64,000 bases of DNA from Mortierella sp. BCC40632 (GCA_011634665.1 WAEK01000016.1:748501-812500), one strand, 5' to 3'. Counted from the stretch's first letter, positions 11,306-24,345 are shown. Numbers and translations are program-made. The notes: generated from the sequence alone by a model not told the origin.

Positions 11306-14300
11306 TTAGACCCAATCCATGAGCATGTGTATGATGCCATCTTCTTTGTCGGGTCTGCAAGGGGTTGGGCGCCAGCGAGCCTGGTAGACTAGTCCGCTTT
11401 GCTTCTGTCAGCATGCTGCATTCCCGAAAAGGTATGCTAGCTAGCCCTGCATGTTGGTAGCAGCCCGGTAATTTCACTCATTCCCTGTCATTCCCTGGCG
11501 AGGAGGTTGGAGGGGATACAGGCACACAAACACACAACGGTCAGCTCCATCTGAGAGGCCACACCTACCTGCAGCAAGCCCGCAGCTTGTAGCCAGCCTT
11601 TACTCCCTTTCCATGGCCAAGCAATGGACCAAAGGGTGGTCAAGAGAGCCCAGTTAGTTTTTTTGGCCTGCTTGATCGCGCTCTTGCGCCTCTTTCCTCG
11701 CTAATGGTTCCCATGGGCCAGGCCCTGACAAAGGTCCCGCGCGATGCGGTGTCCACGAGAGCTCGCAGCAAGTTATCCAATCAGCGCGTGTGCGCGCGGT
11801 TTTTGAGCTCACACGCTCGCCATTCCTTGTTGGTCTCACGGTACATGTACCGATTTCTGCAAGGGTCGCACAGAGAGTGAAGCGAGAAAGCGAGAAAGCA
11901 AGAGAAAGGGAGAAAGAGAAGGTGAGTATGTTCTGATGAGAATCGCCTCAGTGAATCGGAATAACAGACCGCAATTGCTCTCGAATTAACCTTGGCTCTT
12001 TCTCTTCCTCTCTCTCTCTCTTTCACACCCTTCATCCTCGTCATGGGAAGACTGTCTTGCTTGAGGCGGCCTATCGGCCCGCTTGGGGCGCCGCAGGGCG
12101 CACCCCTGGGGCTCTCTCTCCTTTTCTCTCCCTCTCTTTCTCTTTCGCTTTCTCTTCTCTCGAGCAAACTGCAGTCCGCTGGCTCTCATTTCCGCTCAAT
12201 CTCTCTGTGGCACGCAATTTGTGGGATATGATCTACCCACCCTGGAGCGAGCGTAAGAATAGTTTGTCCCAAAACCAAGGCGTCCTTTAATGGTAACCAT
12301 GCCCTATGTCACCATCATTCGCTCCATGGTGCATTTCCATTCTGATGTAACTCCAAAGGAATGGAATCGGAGCAAATAACAAAGGGCTACTTGGTTATCT
12401 TGGTTGCTTTTCCGCCCCGTCTACGACCCGACTTGTGCTGTCGCCTGAGTGACAAGAGTTGTCCGTGATTCGAACCTTGGCGATCCATGGTCGCCATTCT
12501 TTTTTTTATCCTTGAGTCCTTGTGTCCCTGTGTCCCTGTGTCCCTGTGTCCTTTTTTTTTTTTTTTTTTTTTAAAAAAAATATGTTGTTCAATCTCGTCT
12601 CTTTCTGCTCGCGTATGTTTTCTTTTTACATCCCGGTCTCTCTCCCTAGTTCTTTTAGAAACATGTATCCTATGCCTTTCTCTCTCTTAACCTCCTTCTT
12701 TTCTCATCCTCTCCCCCTAACTTCTTGCTCGTCCTCGATACAAATACTGTACCTCGTTCCACCTTTCAGCAACTCATTCACCCTAGCCTACGTGTTGGCG
12801 GCTCAGAATGACCCGACCTTGCATGTAACAGTGCTGGTGGCCCTGGTAGAGCCCAGTCAAAAAGGCATTTTGTTGTTGGGAATCACGCACCTCGTATCCA
12901 ATGAAGATGCAGAAGACTTGGGCTCTCAGAGACGACTTTCCGGCGACAACAATCAGTCATTCCAGAGACCTAAACATACCTTGGCATGGTATTAGCCCGG
13001 AGCAACCTATCCTTGTATCGATACTTACTTCTGCATGTGTACATGCATCTTGCTCTCCTCCTTTCCCCTTCCAATGGACGTGAGTCTCCCACTCGGCGCC
13101 TGGCCGAGTCGTAGTCCCTTGCATGCATGACATATCCCTGCAGATGGAGTCTCGTTCATCGGATTACGGGGCAGCTGATTGTGCAGAGACGACGCCGTAG
13201 TCGACCATGTCTATAGCGGATGGCTAACGACGCGTCCAAAGAGAGATTCTGTTTACGAAGTACACTACCAGGTGGCCATTGTAGCTAAGCCATCCATGCC
13301 ATCCATCGTCCGCGCTTCTTGATGGATATGTGGCAAGTCACTGGCTGTTGGCTTTGGTAGGGCGCGGCCTGTGCATAGCCAACCAAATGTCTGCTCCACC
13401 ACAGCCGACACAGCCTGAGCTCTCTTTGATTACTTTTTTTTTTTTTTCCTCGCCATTGTCTTGGCGACCTTTGATGTTGACGTCTCACGTGTGCCTCAAC
13501 CAATATCCATTTTCAACCATACACGTTCTCCTGTGTCCAGCCCACCTCACTTTTGCTCATTTAGCCAAAACGCACACCTCTCCGGTATTGTCCCCCTTTT
13601 ACGCTTCTTTGTTCTCTCCCTGTCTCCTTGTCACGGACGTCTTCATCCGATCCACCTTCCCATCAGTATCATCGCTACCATTGCGGCCTTTCACCCCCCC
13701 CCTCTTCCATTGTCAGTATTCTCTCTCTTCTCTATCTCAACTTCAATCAACCCGTTCCTTCTCTTGCACTTTCATCTCTTGCTCCACATACCACCATTTC
13801 TGGAATCCAGTTGAGAAGGTATTTGGGACAACACTATCAACCCTAGTCTCCACTAATACCTTTATCTTCCCTACCCCATGTCCACCCGTCATTGTCGTTC
13901 CTGGTTTCCCATCACAGTCTACTCTTTTTTTTTCTTCTTCTTCTTTTATTCTCTCGGATTCTTCACTGCCTTCGCTCCTACATCCTACAACCAGTTATGA
14001 TCTTATCCAATGTGCCTGATCGCCCGACAACAGAACGACAAAAGGCGCTAAATCCTTTTTAGGGTCTCCTCTCCCATCTTTCTGCACCTTTGCACCTTCA
14101 CACTTTCAGATCAGCAGTAACGGCAGATACTTTGCTTCTCAAGGAGAACAGGCTATGCTGCAATAATGACAACAACAACCACAACAATCACAACAACAAA
14201 AAAAAGAGGCGAGAAATGAATAAGGGCTTGGACACATTGCATTCTTCGAAAGGAGCTACCCTTTGTTGCTGTTCTTTTTTCTTTCGAGGATGACAGCACT

Positions 14301-14925
14301 TTCTTCCTTCCTTCTCTCTCTTCTCTTTACCCTTTCCCCCCCCCCTCCTTCCCAATCACTCTCCACTTGCTCTCACTCCACCTCCCTCTCTGTCTCTCCT
14401 TTCTCCCCCAGCCCCCCATCATCCAACAGAGGAAAAACGGCAACAGCCCACTGAAGAAACAAAAGAAAACCTCCTCAGGAAAAAAAAAGGAGTCGACGCC
14501 CACTTGATAGAGTTTATAACAAAAAGAGTGTCCTTTCGGCTTTGTCGTTCCTGTGTTGTACCAGTCGGGTACAAATGCAAAAAAAACAAAAAAAAAAGCG
14601 AGAGAGAATGGAAAAAGATGAATGTGGATAGATGTCAATGCTTCAGTGCCAAAAAAAAATGACAGGACCCATTTGACTGGGCGGTGTGTGTGTGTGTGCA
14701 GTGCATGTTCTTTTGTTCTTTTGTTGTTTGGGAAATGTGATGATTTGTCCTCTCAAGAGGAGGTGGTGGGCGAATAGTGATTCTTAATCAGCCAATGTGG
14801 GTCCAATACGCTTTGTCGATGTATGAAAAAAAAAAAAAAAGAGAGGCGGAGAGCGAGATAACTGTAAAGGAAAAAGAGTTGTTTTGGTGCCTGGATATCC
14901 GAGGGAGTTTGACACCACGTTTTCC

Positions 14926-14962
<37 letters not shown>

Positions 14963-15163
14963 TCCTTGTTGCTTCCAGAACATCCTCCTGTTCACTCGAA
15001 CGATATCTTGTCCACACATAATCTCTTCATCTTTGTCTTTTTTCTCACTCTTTCTTCCTCTTTCTCCTTCTCCTATTCTCTCCCTCCATTCCTTCCTCCC
15101 TCTTTCCTCTCTTGACCAGCTTAGAGAGTGAACTATCCCCGCTCCGTCAAAGACACGCCAAGA
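11306..15163. other. 3.9-kb gene-poor region
   Basis: Between the divergent subtilase and the plus-strand membrane-protein gene. No confident gene. An 8-bp tandem repeat (TGTCCCTG) lies at about 12523-12550, immediately before a T run. Around 12765-12990 an open frame is less repetitive than its surroundings and is discussed as a finding. CT-rich tracts fill 13700-14430 and 14920-15115. Regulatory DNA or unrecognised ncRNAs are possible. Confidence 0.5.
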
Positions 15164-16538
15164 ATGGGTGACTCAAACCCATATCCAGTAACAAGTAGAC
15201 AACATGACACCTCTCCTCCAGGATCACTTCGCTTTGGGAATTCCCGAGCCCGCTCAAGTCGTTTCTGCTGCTGCTGCCCTCTTGGGTCCGGCGTCTTGAT
15301 CATTGCCTCAGTCCTCTTTGTAAGTGTCCTACGCAGAGAAGATACATCAAAAGAGTATATCTTTCTAGTCTTATTACTTTAATGAATGCAAGGAACAAAG
15401 AAAACTCATCTATGCCTAGCGCTGATAGATCCCTTCCATGGCTCTGGTGCTTTGCTTCAATGTCGCCAACCTACAAAACATTATCCGGTTCAATATTCCT
15501 GGACATTTCAGAGCCGTCTACACAGCCTTTTACGCCTTTTATGTGCTCCTTGGCCTGTTGGTCGGATTTCTCCTCTATCGGATTCAGGAAAACAACCGGT
15601 TCCGGGCACTCATTTTTTTATATTGGGCATTGATCGTCTCTACCATTGCCGAGGGCATTTACTTTGGAGTGGTCATCTCTAGTCAAAAGGCAAAACTTCT
15701 TCAGTATTGTGTCGATGGAATCACCCCGGCCAACTCCATCCCTTCAGGGGTCGCCAGTGTTGACCCCTCCCAGGATAGTCCATATTCGGCCAACAATTAC
15801 CAAAACCTAGTCTCGAGAGGAATGCTTGATTCACCTCGACATACATGCCGTAAGGTATTTATCGGTACCTTTTATATCTTGGGACCGGGAGGCTGGATTA
15901 TCCTTCACAGTTTCTGGATCTTGCTTGTCGTGTCCTACTCCAAGGCTCTTCGTCGAAAGTATCCCACCCTGGACGAGGAACAGCAGGTGATTCAACCCAG
16001 GAGACTCTCCTCACCACGCAGGTCCCTCCCACAATTCTTTCAACGGTCCTCGTCCAAAGAGGCAAAGACAGCCCAGGAAAGCGTTGGTGTGGAGGACGAG
16101 ACGATGTCTGAACAACGATCTGCTTACTATAGTACATCCCCTGGAGGGGTCCGAGGGCTGGGCATTGATCTTTCCGAGCATCCTGTCACGCCATATGAGA
16201 GCAAAGGCGACAAAATGCAACATTTTTATAGGTCCTACACCAAATCACCCTCCCATGCAAACACCAACCAAGGCTATCTCTATAGTGTTGATGGTGAGGG
16301 TCTAGATCTAGGCGGACCAAGAGGTCTAGAACTGAGGCCACAAGAGGACAAGGGTCAGTTCAAAGTAGGTCTGCTACAAGATAGCCCTACCCAAGCCCAT
16401 CCTGATACCTGTCATTGTGAGAACAGGAGAGAGCCAGGTCATCATTGCAAGCCGGAACATCTATCTCCAGGTTCAATTGCGCCGCCATCTCCATGTCATA
16501 CTGTAAAATCAACTCAGTCAAGAAGACGGTCGCTGTAA
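15164..16538 (+). CDS. predicted four-span membrane protein, fungal, unknown function
   Basis: Exons 15164-15319 and 15429-16538 (109-bp intron, phase 0) give 421 aa. Hydrophobic segments sit at about residues 39-58, in the YTAFYAFYVLLGLLVGFLL stretch, the ALIFLYWALIVSTIAEGIYFGVVI stretch, and FYILGPGGWIILHSFWILLVV. A CCCC cluster precedes the first span and could be palmitoylated. The cytosolic-looking tail of about 200 residues is Ser/Pro/Arg-rich with RRSLPQFF- and SPRRS-type sites. I do not recognise the family. No signal peptide. The second exon could begin at no other AG without a stop, which fixes the splice. Confidence 0.8.
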
Positions 16539-16763
16539 AGAAAAGAAAAACAAACAAACAAACAAGGCCGATTCATGACTTGACTATTGTATATCATCCC
16601 CCCCCTTATTTCTACAACACCTTTGTTAGCTATTCCTGTCGCATGTAATAAAAAATGAACTAGTCTGTCTTTTGCAATTCCTCTCGGTTCCTGTTTTTTT
16701 ATAGATTGCGGACGTATCTGAATGAGTGGTTGTAGAACATAGGTTTCTCAAGACGGCGCTGCT

Positions 16764-18996
16764 TTACTTGATGATACGGCTACTATAGATGATACTTCCT
16801 CCAGGTTGTTTCACGCTTCGAGCATGTTTCAACAACAAGACATCCAACTTTTTCTCGTCCGCGACCAGATCCCTCAAGAAGGGTCGAATCTCTTGACCCT
16901 CCCATTTGTTCTTGATCTCAAACAAGGACGTGAATCTTGCTGCTGGGTCGTTAGGGAGTTGACTTTTGGAGAGATATCGAATGAATTTCTGAGTCTGGTT
17001 CTTCTCGGTCACTCGTTCTGCTTCTACGATACACTCGCCCTGATAGAGGAAAACAGATTGAGAAAAAGAATAGTCAGTGGTCCAAGTTCATTTTCTCCAA
17101 CTGTCCAAATGTAAAGTCGATTCTAAAAAAAAGAAAAAGAAAAAGAAAAAGAAAAAGAAAAAGAAAAAGAAAAAGAAAAGCGCCATTTTTTTTTTTATAA
17201 TACTTACAGCTAAGAGAGATAGATCGGCCTGGAAGTGGCCTCGAAGAGACTCTTCCCACCTATATAAAAACTCTTCTAGCCTCCAACGGTTTCCCTAGAA
17301 AATAAAAGTAAAGGTTAAAATGATAAAAAGCGGGGCTGATCAGTATCCATAATCCTATGATGATGAGCAACGTCTTTTTTTTTTCTAAAGGAGAGATACA
17401 TACTCTTTCGATCGTGGCTAGCAGGTGGACTCCCATAAAGGTACATATTTTCTCTACAGAGAGTCGACAGAGCCCTAATTCCATTTTTTTTTTTTTTTTT
17501 TTTTTTTACAAACCCGACAGCGGTGTCAATACTTTCTTCCATTCCACTACCCTAAAAAAGAAAAAGAATGTGTGTATTCGCTCATGTAGGACAGTTCCGG
17601 TGCAAGTGTTTTTTTTTTTGTCCGTTTTTTTTTTCTTACCTTTTTTTCGACCTTCCGGATCGTCTTCCGAGAAACTGCCGAGACAATGCTCTACCATCCA
17701 TCCTTCAATCCCCAGGTCATTTTCGGACATGTCTTCATCGATCTTGGTACACATGGTCTGAATCTGAATTGAATCGGTGCTCATTTCGAGGATATTCAAG
17801 GTCAAAAGGATTTCCTGGAGGATGTCATACATGAACCTGCGCTTAAAGAGTCTCCAATGACCTAATAATTGTGTGTGTGTGCGTGAGGGGGAGGAGGAAA
17901 GGATTCATTCAGTGGATTCCAATGATTGTAAAAGGTCGTTAATACAGGCTGGAGAAGAAGAAGAGGAAGAAAATGAAAAAAAAAAAGTAACCCCCTCCCA
18001 ACCTTTCTCTCTCTCTCTCTCTCTCTCGTTCTTTCATCCTTTCTCTAGACCTTTGCTATTACCTTTGATCAGACAGGCATGGTTTTTTTTTAACCATTCG
18101 AGAATCTCTTCATCGCTTGCTTGAACGATTGACTGGAGATGTGTCCATGTGTAGAGGTGTTTCTATAACCAATATGATTAGGTTTAGTCGAGCGGATCAA
18201 AATCATATCACCCAGTTCCCCTAATGGGGACATTTTTTTTTCTTTCAATGCTACCTTTGTGGTAGGTTCTGCTGCCCAGCCTTCAAACTGACACCTTCCT
18301 AACAAGTTGTTGAGTCTCTCAAGTCGAGGTGTTATAGGGATCAGACCCAATATGTTGTCCAAGATATCCATCGCTGCCTGACGACCACATTGCTGTTCTC
18401 CTGGACCATCGTTATTCTCTCTTGCTGGGAAGGGGTCTGGGAGAGAAGGTAGGTCCAAATCCATCAAACTCGAGTCCGCATTGGCTTCGAGAGTATCTTC
18501 ATCTTGTTGTTGTTGTTGTTGTTGTTGTTCAAGGATGGGTGCGATAGGGATCAGCATGTTGGAGGTATGTGCGCGCTGCAGGCTGAAAGTCTTGGTGGCT
18601 GTACAAAACACTGCCGTGTCCTTTTCTACTCCACGGATTTGGAAGCTAGAGCGATCATGGAATGTAGACAAGGTAAGGGAGAGAGCGAGGAGTTTGTAAG
18701 GAGTCTGTCTGCCTGTCTGTGTCTGTGTGCGTGTGTGTGTTTGTGTGTGTTTGTGTCCAAGGAACCACTTTTTGACCAGTCAGCTTGACCCAAACAGGCC
18801 AAAAGAAACAGGCATCGTACTAATCTCATGGAGAGAAGGGGGCATTTCACTACCTCATGTCCTCATCGCCATTTTTAACCTGCAAGAACTGCTCTGGGAG
18901 CTCGAGGAGGAGAAAAGAAGATTGCACAAAGTCATTGGCAAAGACGATGTCGGTTGTCAGGGCATTGCTCGGAGGTTGCGTAGATGGATTGGCCAT
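16764..18996 (-). CDS. DCC1: sister chromatid cohesion protein DCC1
   Basis: Subunit of the Ctf18-Dcc1-Ctf8 alternative clamp loader, which acts on PCNA during replication and cohesion establishment. Seven exons on minus: 18996-18854, 18645-18255, 18162-18063, 17861-17640, 17474-17404, 17294-17208 and 17039-16764, total 429 aa. Family marks are an N-terminal SSFLLLELP strand, the RGVEKDTAVFCTATKTFSLQ...TSNML region, QASDEEILEWL with WRL soon after, and the C-terminal winged-helix stretch FEIKNKWEGQEIRPF ending LLLKHARS. An eight-residue polyglutamine lies in exon 2. Intron 4 (17487-17639 core) has an A25 tract just before its acceptor on the sense strand. An alternative short exon inside that intron breaks the frame. 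Confidence 0.85.
17116..17180. repeat. (AAAAAG)n microsatellite in DCC1 intron 6
   Basis: About ten units of a six-base A5G repeat, read as (CTTTTT)n on the sense strand of DCC1, where it forms the pyrimidine-rich part of the intron. Confidence 0.85.
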
Positions 18997-19139
18997 TGTG
19001 ATCAAATGTGGGTTCCAGGGTTTCTCTGCTTTTTTAAACTTTTTTTTTTTATTGATTCTTTGGGCCAGAGTGAGAGTATTCAACCCTGAGAGGGGGAAAA
19101 GTGAAAGTCACAGAGACGCAAAATGTTGTGCGAGGATTA

Positions 19140-20110
19140 CTATCGCGTAGATGCCACGGCCTTGGCCAGATCCTCCAGACCATCTCGACGCTTGTATCGA
19201 CTGTCTTCAACAACGTCTATTTTGTTCAAAGGAGAGCGGAGGGAAAGTGTGGAGTAAGAACCGGCCATTTGAGGCAGGAGATTGCATTAGAGACAAGGAC
19301 CCTTGTGAAGAGAGCATAATCGAGTTCGCGTGAGAATCTTTTATAGAACAGTGGGAGAAGGAGGTTTTACCCTTTTCTGCGTCCGATGAGAATTCAGCAG
19401 ACCACTCCACAAATGTGGAGTTGTTGCTTGTCACTCGTCTCAAAGAAATGGTATGCAGAGCAGACATGAAACTGACTGGAGGATCGGCCTCGATATAGTC
19501 AAAGCTTAGACTGTGTGCCACGTCTAGAAAGGATTGCTTCTGTCAGTCTCCAAAGGTGAAAGGGAGTAAAAAGCACAATGTTGACGATAGTTGGCTTAAT
19601 ACCTGACAACTCGACGATCGTCACTTCTTGGACTGCACCATCCTTGAAATGAATCTTGCGTGATCCGCCAACTAGTGGTAATCGAGGAGTTTTTTTTTTT
19701 TTTTTTTTTTGAAAGGATGTTTAGGTTGCCGGAGCGTATTAAAAAAAAAAGTGCGTGGAGCCTAGTGGCAGCGGCTCATTCAGAGAAAAAAAGTTTATGG
19801 TTTACCTTCGCCGGATCCTCCTTTGATGTCGACTTTCTTGACAGATTGCCAAAAGCTAAAATCGGCGCCACGGACTTGTCTCCACACAACATCGATGGGA
19901 GCCTTTTTTTTTATTTTTTTTTTTTTTAGAGACAGAAGAGGAGAGAGGGATAGAGAGAAGAGAACATCGCGGAATGTTAGAATTGTAGAAAGATGGCTCG
20001 TTTGAGTACCATGCTTTCTTTTTTCTTTCAGCGCAAAGAAAAAAAAAAATTAGATAACCCAGGGAATTTACATCAATCACTCTGGACTCGACGACTCTTG
20101 TGACGGACAT
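19140..20110 (-). CDS. SRPBCC (Bet v 1-like/polyketide cyclase fold) small protein
   Basis: Five exons on minus (20110-20072, 19902-19807, 19671-19603, 19523-19371, 19216-19140) encode 144 aa. The pattern is that of START/Bet v 1-type ligand-binding proteins: VIDAPIDVVWRQVRGADFSFW at the N-terminus, a GGSRKIHF strand, LSFDYIEADPPVSFM, TFVEWSAEF, and a C-terminal amphipathic helix ending GLEDLAKAVASTR. These proteins hold hydrophobic ligands in a cavity; the ligand cannot be deduced. All four introns keep phase. The start codon is the first ATG, with 13 codons in exon 1. It ends 143 bp before the DCC1 start on the same strand. Confidence 0.83.
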
Positions 20111-20628
20111 GGCTGGCGATAAAAAGAGAGGTGTTGCACTATTGTGAGAATATTGAGCAAAGGAAGGTGAGGAATAAGGGGTGGAAAAGAGAGAGAAAAA
20201 GAAAGAGAGGTTGGGCAAAGGACAACTCAAGTGGGATGAGGAGAGAAAAAAGAGAGAGAGAGAGAGAGAAAGAGAAAGAGAAAGAGAAAAAAGGGTGACA
20301 ATGCAATGAAGGTGTGGGAAAAATAGGACAAAGAGGCCGACTTGAAGCTGGTCCGTGTCCAACCAGTGAAATGGTCAAGAGGGAGGCCAAAAGGGGGGGG
20401 GACTGGTCATTTTACGTGTCGAAGCCATCAGTCGCGATCAAATCGCAACCCGTACACAAAAGGCCATGCTCTTTTTTCTATGGAGAAAAAAAGCCAGGAT
20501 GGCACGATGAGGTAGGACGGACAAGGCTCTCATTGGGATGTTGAAAGCTGATTAGAGATGGTGAATCTCCTTGGTCTCGCAACCCTCAACCCATCCATAC
20601 ACACTATCTTTCTATCCTGGCTAAACGG

Positions 20629-20671
<43 letters not shown>

Positions 20672-20740
20672 AGAAAGAAGGAGAGCGTGTCTAGTTTGGC
20701 TAATTCCTCTAGAAAAGACACGAGAAACTAGAGGGAAGCA

Positions 20741-20788
<48 letters not shown>

Positions 20789-21651
20789 CAGCATGGACAA
20801 ACTTTGGTCAGGGTGGGCGATCTCGAAAGCAGGGGCTATGGGAGCCATTATTTCCTTCCAAATAGGCACCGATATGTTTAGGCATGCGGTAGGACTTGGC
20901 TCTCTTGTCTCGTGGTCCCACGCGCAGCATGGTTAAGAGGATGCAGATCCCAGGACGGACCAAAGCTGTTGGTCCACGGGGCAGAGAAATCACATGCTAA
21001 CGAGATCGGGTGCAAAGGGTCGGACGGTCCTTGGATAGAAAAAAAGAAAGAGAGATTGATGGAGAGGAGGAAATAAGCTCCCTTTGACCGGGGTCTTCGC
21101 GCAGTGGAGGAGAGAGAGAGGCCACATCAGATGCACACCACCCAATCTCGTCTCGTTCTCGCTCGGAGGAAGAGAAAAAGACTAAGAGGCTGCCACCCCG
21201 CACTCCCGTGCGAGGAGGACCAGGGACAAGGGGGACAGACACCAATGACACACGACGCCACAGACACACACATACACACACACGCTCGATAACTCGGACG
21301 AATGTTTCTTGATCTGTCCATCCGTCCGAATCCGCGGCTTTTTTTCTTTCTTTCCTTCTCTGTGTTCTCCATCGCTCATCCCTTCTCCATCTCCATCCCC
21401 ACTGCTCTCTCTCTTTCTTTCTTTCTTTCTTTTTTTTTTCTCACTCTTCCTCCTCCTCGTGGCCTCTGTTCCATCTTTTCATCCTCTCTCCACTCCATTC
21501 ACCCGACTCTCTTTTCTCCTCTCCTCACGCTCTCTCCCCCTCTCTCTTCTCTCCTCTTATACCACCCCTCTCCGAGCGAGCCAAAATTCTCCGATCCGCA
21601 TTTCAATCTTGATCCGACTCTTTACCCTCCATTCCTCCATCTTCATCGGCA
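20111..21651. other. divergent intergenic region (SRPBCC gene / ETF-QO)
   Basis: No gene seen. Contains GA tracts at about 20250-20290 and 20748-20787, an A30 run near 20632-20668, and CT-rich DNA at 21350-21640 leading into the ETF-QO start. It must contain the promoters of both flanking genes. Confidence 0.5.
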
Positions 21652-24132
21652 ATGCATAGTCTCGCCTCTTCTGTGCGTGCCGTCCGCGCACTTCCGCGCT
21701 TCAGCACCTTGACTGCTACCGCTGCTCCTTCGCGCTCCTTCCTCACGGTCGCTTCTACCATCTCGCGTCGCCAAGTGGCTATGACTGCACAGAGAACCTC
21801 TCTTCAGCGTATCCAGGCTATGGGCCACCGTCAGATGCCTGCCATCCGTGCCTTTTCTCAGTCAGTTCCTGCCTTGAACGAGGAAGAGGCCGAGGAAGAG
21901 GCCGAGGAAGATCCAACAAAGGCCGAGCGATTTGCGGATGAGACTGATGTGGTCATTGTCGGAGGTGGTCCTGCTGGATTGAGTGCTGCCATCAAGCTCA
22001 AGCAGCTTGCAGCGGCCGATGGTCGCGAGATTCGCGTTGTTGTGGTCGAAAAGGCCGGAGAAATCGGTAGGGGGGCCAAACATTGACCAAAGAAACCGAG
22101 AAAAGGGGGTGAAGAGGGAAAGAGGATGCATACAGCATTCTTGTTTCGTTTGTTTGTGTGCGATACCTGTGGTCTTTGCTTTACTAAAAGTTGTTTCTCG
22201 TTAATGATCTCACCAGGTGCTCATACCTTGTCGGGTGCTGTCCTCGAGCCTTCGGCATTGAACGAGTTGATCCCTGACTGGAAGGAGAAGGGGGTAAGTA
22301 GTGTCGACAATCGAGTTTTGCTTTACTAAGCGCTTGAGGTGATCGAGTGGACTCGACTTGGTGAGACCCATATTAACCATGGCACTGGAATGTCTTTTTT
22401 TTTTTTGAATCATGGTGAATTAGGCACCCCTGAACCAGCCTGCGCTGCGCGATCAAATGAAGCTCTTGACCAAGAACTATGCGATCCCAATTCCTCACCC
22501 ACCCCAGATGAACAACGAGGGTAACTACATTGTGTCGCTTAGCAGCTATGTCCGATGGCTCGGAGAGCAGGCCGAGGAAGCAGGAGTCGAAGTCTTCCCT
22601 GGATTTGCTGCCAGTGAGGTAAAAAAAGAAAAAAAGAAAAAAAATTCATTTTTTTTCCCACGTTCCCATGATGATTCCTTTATTTGTCACAATAATTTGG
22701 GGAATCGAGGAACAAAAAAAGAAAAGAGCTCCGAGAGAGTGAGAAAAAAAAGGAAAGATCGAGTAGACTGACCCGGTTCATTCCTGCACAAACAGGTTCT
22801 GTACAACGAGGATGGCAGCGTAAGAGGTATCGCAACCAACGATGTCGGTCTCGATAAGGACTTCAAGCCCAAGGACAGCTTTGAGCGCGGTATGGAGTTC
22901 CACGCCAAGGTCACTCTCTTTGCCGAGGGTTGTCACGGCTCCTTGTCCAAGCAGGTCATTCGCAAGTTCAACCTTCGGGAGGACAGCGACCCCCAGACAT
23001 ATGGTATCGGCATTAAGGAAGTCTGGAAGATCGACCCCGCAAAGTCGGATCCCGGCACTGTCATTCACACCCTTGGCTGGCCTATTGACTACAGCACCTA
23101 CGGAGGCTCCTTCATCTATCATATGGGCGACGACACACTCAGCCTGGGAATGGTAATTGGTCTCGACTACGAAAACCCCTACTTGAGCCCTTACAAGGAG
23201 TTCCAGCGATTCAAGCACCATCCCTTTGTCAAGAACCTCTTGGAGGGTGGTGAGTGCATCGCCTACGGAGCTCGTGCTTTGAACGAGGGTGGTCTTCAGT
23301 CGATCCCCAAGTTGTACTTCCCTGGTGGAGCTTTGATCGGTTGCACGGCTGGATTCCTCAACTTGATCAAGATCAAGGGTACGCACACAGCCATGAAGTC
23401 AGGTATGCTCGCTGCTGAATCAGCGTATGCTGCCATCAACTCAGAGTCCTACTCGGAGGACAAGCCCGTGGTCCTCGAGGACTATGAGCAAAGAGTCAAG
23501 GATAGCTGGATCTGGAAGGAGCTCTACGAGATCCGAAACTGCCGACCCAGCTTCCACTCGCCCCTCAAGAACCTCGGAGGCATCCTTTACTCTGGCATTG
23601 ACACCATTCTTCTCAAGGGCCGAACCCCATGGACCTTCCACAACCGCACGCCTGATCACGAGTGTCTCAAGACGGCAAAGGTCTCTGAAAAGATCGAGTA
23701 TCCCAAGCCTGATGGTGTGATTTCGTTTGATCTCTTGACCTCTGTCTCCAGGACGGGTACCAACCATGCTGAGGACCAGCCAGTTCATTTGCGTCTCAAG
23801 AACAAGGACATTCCTGTGCAGCGCAACTTGAAGGTCTTTGATGGACCCGAGGGTCGCTTCTGCCCTGCAGGTGTGTACGAGTTTGTAGATGATGAGAATG
23901 GACCCGAGGGCGCACAGAGGCTGCAGATCAACTCGCAGAACTGCATCCACTGCAAGACCTGTGATATTAAGGACCCAAGCCAGAACATTGACTGGACCGT
24001 TCCCGAGGTATGTATAAATTTACAAAATGCAAAGCGGTGCATGGATATAAGATCAGCTTGCTAATGACTCGATTTTTTTTTTTTTTTTTTTTTTAATAGG
24101 GTGGCGGTGGACCCCAGTACTCGTTCACCTAA
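21652..24132 (+). CDS. ETFDH: electron-transfer flavoprotein-ubiquinone oxidoreductase
   Basis: Inner-membrane enzyme that passes electrons from ETF (fatty-acid and amino-acid oxidation) to ubiquinone. Five exons: 21652-22066, 22217-22293, 22424-22618, 22796-24007 and 24100-24132, total 643 aa, normal for the family. Residues 1-70 are an Arg/Ser/Ala-rich mitochondrial targeting region. The FAD dinucleotide-binding motif [13 protein letters not shown] lies near residue 105 and the conserved Y-G-G-S-F-I-Y-H and NEGG regions are present. The C-terminal [4Fe-4S] ferredoxin-like part has [22 protein letters not shown], completed by the last 33-nt exon ending [10 protein letters not shown] polyadenylation-like AATAAA is at 24217-24222. 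Yeast calls the homologue CIR2. Confidence 0.97.
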
Positions 24133-24314
24133 GCAACGAAAAGCCTGTACTCTTCAAAGCGTAGACCTCCCTCCCCCCCACCACCCCTTGTTTCTTATCA
24201 CATCCCTCCTTCGCATAATAAAAATACCTTCTGAACATGACCCGTCGTTCGCCAGAGGCTAGTGTCAAGTAAAAACAGACGACTCGGCAATATCCCATAG
24301 TCAAGAAAACAGAG

Positions 24315-24345
<31 letters not shown>

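Noticed and set aside
12425..12490. tRNA-like sequence (GATTCGAACC box)
   Set aside because: The T-arm stem does not pair on either strand and the distance to a possible A box is too short for a tRNA.
17487..17545. Extra DCC1 exon (GMEESIDTAVGF)
   Set aside because: Including it gives a stop codon or shifts the frame; joining 17640 directly to 17474 preserves frame and the family motif.
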